Shown: in pieces, positions 7,142 to 13,833 of the stretch
Layout of the letters: the number at the start of each line of letters is the position of its first letter
How positions within the stretch are numbered: position 1 is the first letter of the stretch
Source of the DNA: a virus
DNA: 23,833 nucleotides
IMG/VR virus record: IMGVR_UViG_3300035145_001509
Location: 1 to 23,833 of that record
Reading direction: 5' to 3' (one strand)
Program-made: the position numbers and the translations under genes
Notes under the pieces: model-generated
The model's database searches: none
What the model saw: the letters and a program-made list of their open reading frames with translations, nothing else
What the model was told of the DNA's origin: nothing

Positions 7142-7699
7142 ATGAGAATCAAAACATCAACCCTTCGACGTATCATTCGAGAAGAATATAGTAGGCTAAA
7201 GAGACAAGGACTCATCCGTGAAGAATTCGATATGGAAGCTGCTAGAGCTGATTACACCAGAGCAGGTGACGAAGACAGATCGGAATACACAGATGCGGAG
7301 TTGGACATGATCGCTGATTACGATCTCGAGCCAGGCGATGATCTTACCGATGCTGAATTGAACATGTACGCTGACTATGGAATGAAAGTGCCTGTGAATC
7401 GTATGCAAAAGAAAGGCGGAAAACGCAGAGCTTCTGATTTCGCAACAAATGAATCACGTCTTCGACGTAGACTCAGAAGAGCTATTAACGAAGCGATGAT
7501 GTCTCCTGATGACCCAGATTACAATGCAGTCGGCAACGTGATCATGAATGTAATGAGAGCGGTAATGTTCGGACATATTCAAGGACCAAATGCTATTCAC
7601 GAAATGATCGTAGAAGAAGCTGGATACGAAGGCGTTTCACATCATATCGATTATATCGGTGAAAAGGTATTCGAAAAAATCCAAGCAATGGGCCTATAA
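7142..7699 (+). CDS. Protein with duplicated N-terminal-type tag and internal repeat, 185 aa
   Basis: Starts 1 nt after the previous stop. It opens with MRIKTSTLRRIIREEYSR, matching the preceding protein, and a second, similar basic helix occurs inside (ESRLRRRLRRAINEAM, about residues 102-117). Each ends in an (I)-x-E site (IRE, INE), as does LIREE at about residue 24. Between them lies an acidic tandem repeat: TDAELDMIADY then TDAELNMYADY, 19 residues apart. The C-terminal 65 residues are helical (VIMNVMRAVMFG). Family unknown. The two tags could mark two processing sites, giving separate mature peptides. It probably shares a transcript with the endolysin gene 12 nt downstream. Confidence 0.72.
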   Translation: MRIKTSTLRRIIREEYSRLKRQGLIREEFDMEAARADYTRAGDEDRSEYTDAELDMIADYDLEPGDDLTDAELNMYADYGMKVPVNRMQKKGGKRRASDFATNESRLRRRLRRAINEAMMSPDDPDYNAVGNVIMNVMRAVMFGHIQGPNAIHEMIVEEAGYEGVSHHIDYIGEKVFEKIQAMGL

Positions 7700-7711
7700 G
7701 ATAGGTGAACG

Positions 7712-8605
7712 ATGGCTGTCGATAAGAATTTTTACAACGAAGCTAGCGCAGCGAAACTCGGTTGGAATCCTGATTGGTTCCTTCCGGGGCATCATCTATT
7801 CGATGCAAAATTGGTCAAAGCGATCAAGGAGTTTCAAGTTGAGCATGACCTATTAGCTGACGGAATGTGCGGACCCACAACACACCGCAGATTGGTCGCT
7901 AAGATGGAAGCTGAGTACCCTTTCGTGGGCCCACCTTGGGAACCGACAGAGACGTCACACCTTTGGTATAATGGTGAACCCGTGGATATACACTGGCCTG
8001 CAGACAAAGTGCACACATTCCGTGATGAGGGATTTCCTTTCGATATATCTGAGGGCTTTTCTGGGTACAACAAGCCACGTAAGGTTAAGAGTTTTGTTGC
8101 ACATTGGGACGTTTGCCTTAGTTCACAATCCTGTGCCAAAGTGTTGAAAAAGCGTAATGTTTCGGTACACTTTTGTATTGACAACAACGGGGACATTATT
8201 CAGCTTCACGATATGAACGATGCAACATGGCACGCCGGTGTTAGCAAGGTTAATCATTCATCCGTGGGTGTGGAAATCAGCAATGCCTACTATCCTAAAT
8301 ATCAAGGGTGGTACGAGAACAACGGTTTTGGAACCAGACCCGTAGTCACAGATGCGCGTGTTAATGGAAAACGATTGGGCGAACATTTGGGATTCTATGA
8401 CGTGCAAATGGAAGCATTAAGTGCGCTGATGCAATCCGTTCATGAACGCTTCGATATTCCATATATAGTACCAGACCGTTGGGACTATTATTCGCCAGAA
8501 ACGAGATCGGGTTCGTGGACAGGCTTCATGAATCATTTTAATTGTTCAAAGAAAAAAATCGATTGTGGCGGATATAATTTAGAAGATTATTTTAAGAGAG
8601 AGTAG
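7712..8605 (+). CDS. Endolysin: peptidoglycan-binding domain plus N-acetylmuramoyl-L-alanine amidase
   Basis: Cleaves the amide bond between N-acetylmuramic acid and the stem peptide, freeing progeny phage or aiding entry. Residues 1-65 resemble a PG_binding_1 domain (LVKAIKEFQVEHDL-LADGMCGPTTHRRL). The Amidase_2 domain follows at about 90-295, with zinc ligands His131 (VAHWD), His275 (MNHFN) and probably Cys285 (KIDCGG); T7 lysozyme also uses His, His, Cys. GVEIS (188 is the Glu) and NVSVHFCIDNNG are further family segments. No signal peptide is visible, so release needs a holin or the protein is virion-borne. An N-terminal binding domain is typical of endolysins from phages of Gram-negative hosts with large genomes. 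It overlaps neither neighbour but is spaced 1 nt from the next gene. Confidence 0.9.
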   Translation: MAVDKNFYNEASAAKLGWNPDWFLPGHHLFDAKLVKAIKEFQVEHDLLADGMCGPTTHRRLVAKMEAEYPFVGPPWEPTETSHLWYNGEPVDIHWPADKVHTFRDEGFPFDISEGFSGYNKPRKVKSFVAHWDVCLSSQSCAKVLKKRNVSVHFCIDNNGDIIQLHDMNDATWHAGVSKVNHSSVGVEISNAYYPKYQGWYENNGFGTRPVVTDARVNGKRLGEHLGFYDVQMEALSALMQSVHERFDIPYIVPDRWDYYSPETRSGSWTGFMNHFNCSKKKIDCGGYNLEDYFKRE

Positions 8606-8606
8606 T

Positions 8607-10865
8607 ATGTTAGTTAATCAAAGACCGTTGACACGCAGAGAAGAAATCCAAGCTATCGAATATCTAACGGAAGCAGGATCATGGGACCGACAATTCCTTT
8701 GGGCCACTAGAAACTCGGAAACTACGAAGAAGCAGTTGAACGAAGTGTTCTTTCTTCTCGCTGGCTTGGCTATGTTAGGATCCGTATTTGGTGCGTTATA
8801 TTTGGGTGCTAAATTTCTTGACAAATATGATTTCAGTGGTAAAGGTGTCAAGCCCAAAGACGAAAGCACTCTAAAGAAATCAATCACGGATTTGATGGGA
8901 AAACATAAGGGCTTGAATGACAAAGCTATCAAAGAGCTCCGCAAGAAGATGGAAGATATGGGGCTTGAAAAAGAACAGATTGACGCCATCATCGCAGACT
9001 TGCAAAAAGAAAGCTCAGCCCAACGAGAGAAAAACGGAAAAGAGTTGGGCGCACTTAATGCATGGCTAGCCGAGAACCCACCGGAAGAAAAAGGTTGGAA
9101 AACAAAGTTTACGAAATGGGTCACCAAAAACATGAAATCCGTTGGGCTTCAAGTGGGTATCGGTGAGGAAACTTGGACTATTAGTGGCGAAGAGGACGTC
9201 AGCGAATTAAAAGATCGTATCCCAGATCTGCGGAAAGAGTTTATCAACCAAGGAGTAAAAATCCCAGAAGGCTGGGTCGAAACGTTAGAATCGTTTTATG
9301 AAGAGTTCGAACTTCCAAAATTGGTCACACTCGAAGAATTGGAAGCGGATGCTAATTCCAGTTCTCAAGTTGCAGAAGGTGCAGTTATTTATCGTACAGG
9401 TCGAAGACAATTTGATCTTATCATGGAAAATACAATCAATTTGATCATGGAAGAATCTGACACATCAGAAAAAGTACTAGATGCCGTAAAATACGGTTGG
9501 GATTTTAGTCAAGCAGTTACAACCGGTGGGATGTCTTTATTGCCGACTCTAATAGACAGGGTGGATGCACAGTGGAAATCAATGGACGACGAATCCACAA
9601 ATGCAGAAGAAATAGTGAACGATGTCAATGATCAGTTAGAAGATTTAAAAATTGAAGTGATCATTACGGAACCTCCTACGGATGAAGAAGAACGTAAAGA
9701 AGTTTACGAACGAATCCGTAAAGAATTTCAGACCACTTATCCGGATGACAAAGAAGGCTCTTATTTCATTTATGACACGACAGACTACAATAAGCTGGTC
9801 AATGATATCGAAAGTGACGAAGAATACAAGCCATTTTTGGAATTGCTGAAATTGTACGGGCTACGAAATATCACCCTATCTGATGAGTATAAAGAAAACA
9901 CTAAAGATATTATAAAACATGCTACTGCAGTGACCCTTTGGAACGAAAAAGTTCGTGAAGCTTTTGGTGCTAAGAAAAAAGAACAAGACGATGCGAATGC
10001 TGCCGAAGAGGCAAGTGAAAAAGAGCAAGCGCAAGCTCAAGCAATTGCTGATGCGTTGGACCCCGATAAGGAGGACAACGATGATCTACTGAGCAGTATT
10101 GTAGGTGGTTCCGCAGATATTGGGTCATCTATTTTAGGAGGCGTGAAATCTGCTTTGTCTGGTGGTGGAGCTCTTCTTGAATGGCTATGGAATAAGTTCG
10201 GTAAAGAAAAGGGTGGAAGAGCTTTTTGTTTTTCTATTGTCAAACAATGCATGGCTCTTGCAGGTACCGAAATTGCCTCAGGTGGTTTGTCCACTCCTGT
10301 TGTGCTAGGGTTAGCAACAACGATTATCCCAACAGCGTTAAAGGCTGCAGAAAAAGCAGACTCAGCGTGGACATTAGCCGGAGGTGTTGACGGCTTGGTC
10401 AAAGAGATATTCGATAATTTTGGTGAAAACAAAGAACCTATGGCCGAAGACAAGTTCTTAGAATATATCAAAACTCATGGTGACAACGTTTCACCAGAGA
10501 CCAAAAAATTAATCACTGTCATGACCAAACATTTTAAGGGCAATACAGGTGGTGCATTGAGTGCGTGTCGGAAAATTTTAGACCTATGCAGAAATGATAA
10601 CTTATCAGCTGAGCTTGTCGTGCGAAGTTTCCTCGAACATATCACGCCCGAAAACCTTCCAGACGTAGCCGTCTCAATTTGGGGTACTATGGAAAAAATC
10701 GTAGGTAAAGAGCCTGTACAAACAGCTTTTAAGGAATACATGAAGACACAGAATATCAAGATTGAAAACCCCGATGATAGCTCGCCGGGATCTGAAAATA
10801 GCTCGTACAACAGAGAGGGCAATGTAATCTTTGAACGATGGGGCCGTTTGGCTGGCTTGATATAA
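8607..10865 (+). CDS. Large membrane-associated protein, probably virion or lysis related, 752 aa
   Basis: Family not recognised. Starts 1 nt after the endolysin stop with GAGAG upstream. One clear transmembrane segment lies at about residues 46-70 (FFLLAGLAMLGSVFGALYLG), after a polar N-terminus. Next comes a charged helical stretch (about 85-150), then acidic mixed regions. Residues 498-530 are glycine-rich and amphipathic (SILGGVKSALSGGG), followed by hydrophobic segments to about 580. A 17-residue motif, xEGxVI(Y/F)xxxxRxxxLI, occurs at about 256-272 and again at the very C-terminus. LIMEN and LIMEE at 271-283 fit (I/L)-x-E prohead cleavage. Being next to the endolysin, it may be an ejected internal protein, a tail-lysis component or a holin-like partner. 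Confidence 0.75.
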   Translation: MLVNQRPLTRREEIQAIEYLTEAGSWDRQFLWATRNSETTKKQLNEVFFLLAGLAMLGSVFGALYLGAKFLDKYDFSGKGVKPKDESTLKKSITDLMGKHKGLNDKAIKELRKKMEDMGLEKEQIDAIIADLQKESSAQREKNGKELGALNAWLAENPPEEKGWKTKFTKWVTKNMKSVGLQVGIGEETWTISGEEDVSELKDRIPDLRKEFINQGVKIPEGWVETLESFYEEFELPKLVTLEELEADANSSSQVAEGAVIYRTGRRQFDLIMENTINLIMEESDTSEKVLDAVKYGWDFSQAVTTGGMSLLPTLIDRVDAQWKSMDDESTNAEEIVNDVNDQLEDLKIEVIITEPPTDEEERKEVYERIRKEFQTTYPDDKEGSYFIYDTTDYNKLVNDIESDEEYKPFLELLKLYGLRNITLSDEYKENTKDIIKHATAVTLWNEKVREAFGAKKKEQDDANAAEEASEKEQAQAQAIADALDPDKEDNDDLLSSIVGGSADIGSSILGGVKSALSGGGALLEWLWNKFGKEKGGRAFCFSIVKQCMALAGTEIASGGLSTPVVLGLATTIIPTALKAAEKADSAWTLAGGVDGLVKEIFDNFGENKEPMAEDKFLEYIKTHGDNVSPETKKLITVMTKHFKGNTGGALSACRKILDLCRNDNLSAELVVRSFLEHITPENLPDVAVSIWGTMEKIVGKEPVQTAFKEYMKTQNIKIENPDDSSPGSENSSYNREGNVIFERWGRLAGLI

Positions 10866-10886
10866 TAGCTCAAATACTCATAATAT
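10857..10886 (+). promoter_or_regulatory. Candidate promoter before the Dam-type gene
   Basis: TTGATA (10857-10862), 18 nt, TAATAT (10881-10886) matches the sigma-70 pattern moderately. It overlaps the end of the preceding gene. TATAAT at 10907-10912 is a better -10 but has no convincing -35 at 16-19 nt. One of the two probably starts the methylase message. Confidence 0.4.
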
Positions 10887-10896
10887 ACTACTCCGT

Positions 10897-10935
10897 AAAC
10901 TCTCGTTATAATTTCTATTATTTCGGGAGTTTTTT
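10897..10935 (+). terminator. Hairpin with T-run overlapping the ribosome site of the Dam-type gene
   Basis: AAACTCTCG (10897-10905) pairs with CGGGAGTTT (10924-10932), 9 bp with one G-U, around an 18-nt loop, followed by T to 10935. This looks like a long-loop intrinsic terminator of the upstream gene. The right arm also holds the only ribosome site (GGGAG, 10925-10929) of the ATG at 10936. ACTCC (10889-10893) could compete for GGAGT. The element could terminate, or control initiation, or both. Confidence 0.5.
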
Positions 10936-11919
10936 ATGATCATTAATGACACCGTCGAGAGAGACGACAAGGTACACGGCAAGTTCCAACATCCGGAGAA
11001 GCCACCTATCAGATATGCAGGTGCTAAATCCAGAATGTTTAAGAAGTACGACGTTAACGGCTTTTTTCCACAGAAGGCACCTAGCATCTTCGTAGATATG
11101 TTTGGTGGCAGTGGTTCTATGGCTATGTGGGTCAGGGAACGATATCCCGATGTCCCGATTGTCTTCAATGATAATAATCGGGAGATGATGCAAATGTTCG
11201 GTGTTATAAGGGACTATATCGGCGTCATGGAACCGTTTAACGAATCATTAAGGTTAGCATACGCCCCATTGGATATACCGGATAGAAAGAAACTGTACTA
11301 CGATGTGAGACAAAAGTATTTAGACGGAGAGTTCTCAGGCCCGATAGAAGAAAGTGCGATGCTACTGTTTATGATGCGCACTAATTTCAACGGTTTCTTC
11401 GGAAATGGCTTGAAAAATTATCCGGATAGATATAGTGGTACGGCTGGCACGATGATCTGGAAAGCAGACGGTACTCTTTTCGATCCAAAAAGACTGCGCA
11501 AGTTTTCGGAAGCTCTGAAGACTTTTGTTTTAGCCAATGGTGACTTCGAAGAGATCGCTTCCCTATATGAGCAGGACAACGCTTGGTTCTACGCAGACCC
11601 TCCTTACAGATTAAGTACAACGGAATATCACGAGAAAGGTTGTGCAGATGATGATATTCAGATGCGGTTGATTCGATATATGCAACACTTGGACAGTAAA
11701 GGAATACATGTAGCTATGTCTAATCGAGAACACCATGACATGGGTGATTTGAAATGGAATTTTACTAGTTTGGGTAAAGATCATGTTTCGGGGCTTTGGT
11801 TTGGCGACAAGTTCGACAGTAATTTCAATATTACGCTTTATAAACATAAGTACACGTCTGGACGACACAACAAGGGTGATGGTGTAAAGGCTACGGAAGT
11901 CTTAATCAAAAATTATTGA
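10936..11919 (+). CDS. dam: DNA adenine-N6 methyltransferase, Dam/D12 class
   Basis: Transfers a methyl group from AdoMet to adenine in DNA. The D12-class order is visible: an N-terminal IRYAGAKSRM segment (family PxRYxGgK), AdoMet motif I FVDMFGGSGSM (about residues 52-62), NDNN at 78-81, and catalytic motif IV DPPY at 221-224 (FYADPPYR), followed by HVAMSNRE. The 327 residues are close to family size; E. coli Dam is 278, and extra length is at both ends. The target site cannot be read from the sequence, though GATC is common in this window. It could protect phage DNA from restriction or guide replication. Downstream there is a long gap, so it is probably the last gene of its transcript. Confidence 0.9.
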   Translation: MIINDTVERDDKVHGKFQHPEKPPIRYAGAKSRMFKKYDVNGFFPQKAPSIFVDMFGGSGSMAMWVRERYPDVPIVFNDNNREMMQMFGVIRDYIGVMEPFNESLRLAYAPLDIPDRKKLYYDVRQKYLDGEFSGPIEESAMLLFMMRTNFNGFFGNGLKNYPDRYSGTAGTMIWKADGTLFDPKRLRKFSEALKTFVLANGDFEEIASLYEQDNAWFYADPPYRLSTTEYHEKGCADDDIQMRLIRYMQHLDSKGIHVAMSNREHHDMGDLKWNFTSLGKDHVSGLWFGDKFDSNFNITLYKHKYTSGRHNKGDGVKATEVLIKNY

Positions 11920-12154
11920 TATTTTTCGATATAGCCGTATGTAAAGCACCGATTCATTTTCATATAATAGCTTGCCGCCCACGTTTTGGAGAGAGGGAGA
12001 GAGGAGGGGGAAATATATTTGTGTACAACGTGCTCCGTTGCATACGGGAACGTGCAATTATAGTTCTTATTAGCTTTGTAGCTGCATAATTAGTTCTAAG
12101 TTACGTTACAGTTTCGGTCCCCATCATTACGAAAATTTAAGGAGGGCACCAGCC
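11920..12154. other. 235-nt non-coding region: promoter, purine tract and repeats
   Basis: The largest gap in the window. It holds a TATAAT (11963-11968), a 26-nt uninterrupted purine tract (11988-12013) with runs of G2, G3, G2 and G5, the direct repeat AACGTGC (12027-12033 and 12049-12055) flanking a small CCGT/ACGG stem-loop, and the imperfect repeats GCAATTATAGTTCTTA and GCATAATTAGTTCTAA (from 12054 and from about 12083). CACGTT (11980-11985) could pair with AACGTG (12027-12032). A 22-codon GTG frame (12021-12089) follows the purine tract but is not supported as a gene. A structured leader, small RNA or replication site are all possible. Confidence 0.4.
11940..11968 (+). promoter_or_regulatory. 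Candidate promoter upstream of the structured leader
   Basis: TGTAAA (11940-11945), 17 nt, TATAAT (11963-11968). The -10 is perfect and the upstream box is close to the TGTAA box of the promoters at 15657 and 22013. It would produce a leader of about 180 nt before the ATG at 12155, or a separate short RNA. Confidence 0.5.
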
Positions 12155-12484
12155 ATGCCAGCAGATCAGAATAATGACAATTGGGGCGAATATTCACGAC
12201 TAGTACTTAATCAATTAGACAGATTGGTTACGGAAGTCCACGGATTGCAGACCCAAATGTCCCAAATTAAAGTAGAAATCGGAGAGATCCGAGCTCAAGA
12301 AACAAGAGTCGAGTCGTTAGAGAATTGGAAGAGCCGTGTCGATGAGATCGTATCTCCAACTCAGTTACAGCAGAAATTAGATGAAATCGAAAAGTTAAAA
12401 ACGTTTAAAACGCAAGCCATGATGGTGTTCAGCGTGGTCCAAGTTGCTTGGGCAATTTTTACGTTTGGAGCAGATTACCTTTAA
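12155..12484 (+). CDS. Coiled-coil protein with C-terminal membrane segment, 109 aa
   Basis: AAGGAGG upstream of the ATG is a strong ribosome site. Residues of about 12-70 form a heptad-like coiled coil (LDRLVTEVHGLQTQMSQIKVEIGEIR), and residues 90-107 are hydrophobic (MMVFSVVQVAWAIFTFGA) and can cross a membrane, ending three residues later. The middle LENWKSRVDEIVSPTQL segment recurs in phage proteins of unknown function as I recall. A coiled coil plus a C-terminal anchor resembles XhlA-type haemolysin/holin helpers and some tail-anchored lysis regulators. Lying 4 kb from the endolysin, it is a holin-complex candidate, but nothing proves it. It is flanked on both sides by long non-coding stretches, so it forms its own unit. 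Confidence 0.72.
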   Translation: MPADQNNDNWGEYSRLVLNQLDRLVTEVHGLQTQMSQIKVEIGEIRAQETRVESLENWKSRVDEIVSPTQLQQKLDEIEKLKTFKTQAMMVFSVVQVAWAIFTFGADYL

Positions 12485-12679
12485 TTTCAAGTTAATACGA
12501 GTATCTCGAGGCAAGAACGTTATTCCACACAATTAAAAGCTGTTCACGTTTTTATATATCGTGACCACAATGGGACAACAATAGTAGGGTATCGGTCTTG
12601 CCGTTCTTTTTGTGCTATGTAATCTATGTAATGTGTCAGTATTATGTTAGTATATACGCACAATTACAGGAGATACGAG
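12485..12679. other. 195-nt non-coding region with alternative pairing and T-run
   Basis: GGCAAGAACG (12510-12519) can pair either GGCAAG with CTTGCC (12597-12602) or AAGAACG with CGTTCTT (12602-12608). The second leaves a T-run (12607-12611) and would resemble a terminator. Between them lies TCACG/CGTGA (12544-12548 and 12560-12564) around an AT loop. A 9-nt tandem repeat CTATGTAAT (12615-12623, 12624-12632) follows. The stretch probably ends the previous unit and starts the fpg unit; a riboswitch or small RNA is possible but not matched to any class. Confidence 0.4.
12617..12645 (+). promoter_or_regulatory. Candidate promoter of fpg
   Basis: ATGTAA (12617-12622), 17 nt, TATTAT (12640-12645). 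The upstream box TGTAATC is shared with the promoters before dnaE and the thymidylate-synthase-family gene, at the same 17-nt distance. It sits inside the CTATGTAAT tandem repeat. Confidence 0.45.
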
Positions 12680-13486
12680 ATGCCGGAAGGTCCAGAAGTT
12701 AAAATTATTGCAGAAGGTATCGCACACGTTCTGACCAATAAAACTATTACAAAAGTTTCGATTCTATCGGGAAGGTACAAGAAAAAAGCCCCAGATGGTT
12801 GGGATGAATTGCAAAGTGCTCTACCTCTCAAAGTCGTAGGTGCCGGATGTCATGGAAAGTTTATTTTTGCACTGTTCGAGAATGAGCGATATCTTTGGTC
12901 AACACTTGGCATGACGGGATCATGGAACCCTCATGAGAGCAAGCATGCTAGAATTAAGATCGAAACCCTCGAAGGAGATGTCTTGTACTACAATGACATG
13001 CGCAACTTTGGTACCTTAAAGTTTGTTATCGGAAAGAACGCTATGGTTAAGAAGCTTAAGTCGCTAGGACCTGACCTGTTATCCCAAGACGTAAGTACCG
13101 ATGATTTCAAAAAAGCTTTGCTAGCGAAACCTAAGGACACCATCGCCCAAACATTGATGAACCAAAAATTGATCTGCGGTGTAGGCAATTACGTTAAGGC
13201 GGAAGCTTTGTATCATGCTCGTATATCACCACATAGGGAGACTCAAAGCCTCACAGATGACGAATTTGCACGCTTGAATGATGCATGCAAGAAGGTTCTT
13301 CGAGACTCCTATGACATGGGTGGTTCTACTATCAGATCGTATTACACGTTCGATGGAAAACAGGGTGGTTATTCGGAACAGTTCTGTGTTTACGGAAGAA
13401 AAACAGATCCAATGGGGAACGATGTCGTAAAAGAAGAAACCAAAGATAAACGTACTACCCACTGGGTACCGAAACTACAAAAATAA
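12680..13486 (+). CDS. mutM: Formamidopyrimidine-DNA glycosylase (Fpg/MutM) with zincless finger
   Basis: Removes oxidised purines such as 8-oxoguanine and nicks the abasic site. The start at 12680 (AGGAGA ribosome site) gives MPEGPEV, so Pro and Glu become the catalytic N-terminus after Met removal; an in-frame ATG at 12644 would bury them. Lys60 (HGKFIF) matches the conserved Fpg Lys57, and LGMTGSW, NDMRNFG, GPDLLS, ICGVGNY and GGSTIRSYY follow the family order (H2TH region about 145-190). In the C-terminal finger the Arg258 of KRTTHW is kept, but all four zinc cysteines are replaced (Met245, Asp248, Val263, Leu266). This is a zincless finger as in NEIL1. The gene heads a tight cluster with 13495, ClpS and a J-like protein. 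Confidence 0.92.
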   Translation: MPEGPEVKIIAEGIAHVLTNKTITKVSILSGRYKKKAPDGWDELQSALPLKVVGAGCHGKFIFALFENERYLWSTLGMTGSWNPHESKHARIKIETLEGDVLYYNDMRNFGTLKFVIGKNAMVKKLKSLGPDLLSQDVSTDDFKKALLAKPKDTIAQTLMNQKLICGVGNYVKAEALYHARISPHRETQSLTDDEFARLNDACKKVLRDSYDMGGSTIRSYYTFDGKQGGYSEQFCVYGRKTDPMGNDVVKEETKDKRTTHWVPKLQK

Positions 13487-13494
13487 GGAAAACC

Positions 13495-13833
13495 ATGTCT
13501 GCTAACACCGTGCAAGAAATCAAAGCTAGACTTAAAGAGTTAAGCGCTATCGAAGAACAAGTAAAACATCGAAGAGTAGAGTTGAGGCTATGGGAACGTC
13601 AGCTTCTCCTAGCTTTGATCGATGAATCCGTTGACGAACTACCTAAACACTTGTGGGGCCCCGATGAAAAAGCGCCATCACATCAAGTGATGGCTAGTAT
13701 TATTGAAATAGCTCAAAACTTCGTAAAACTCGATGAAATAAAAGATAAAGTAAAAGACGAACAAAAAATGTTGACAGCGATAATTCAAGGCCTTCAAGGC
13801 GGAACTGACGATCAAGACAAGGGTGATAAATAG
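13495..13833 (+). CDS. Helical orphan protein, 112 aa
   Basis: AAGGAAA lies upstream of the ATG, 8 nt after fpg. Almost all residues are predicted helical: a coiled coil at about 1-50 (EIKARLKELSAIEEQVKHRRVEL) and another at about 60-100, separated by a WGPDEKAPS turn. The C-terminus is acidic and disordered (GGTDDQDKGDK). There is no Cys and no membrane segment. No family is recognised. Its stop codon TAG is immediately followed by the ATG of clpS (no gap), so the two are likely produced together; it may act as a scaffold or partner. Confidence 0.72.
   Translation: MSANTVQEIKARLKELSAIEEQVKHRRVELRLWERQLLLALIDESVDELPKHLWGPDEKAPSHQVMASIIEIAQNFVKLDEIKDKVKDEQKMLTAIIQGLQGGTDDQDKGDK

Noticed and set aside
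8618-9133. Minus-strand ORF of 171 codons
   Set aside because: It lies wholly inside the 752-residue gene, has no ribosome site or known motif and its codons mirror the + strand gene; a shadow.
12021-12089. 22-codon GTG frame after the purine tract, with a hydrophobic C-terminal half
   Set aside because: Too short for coding evidence and the purine run is 7 nt or more upstream; it is mentioned with the region but not called as a gene.
12644-12679. Upstream in-frame ATG of the Fpg gene
   Set aside because: Using it would put 12 residues before MPEGPEV and destroy the N-terminal Pro catalytic residue; the AGGAGA ribosome site fits 12680.
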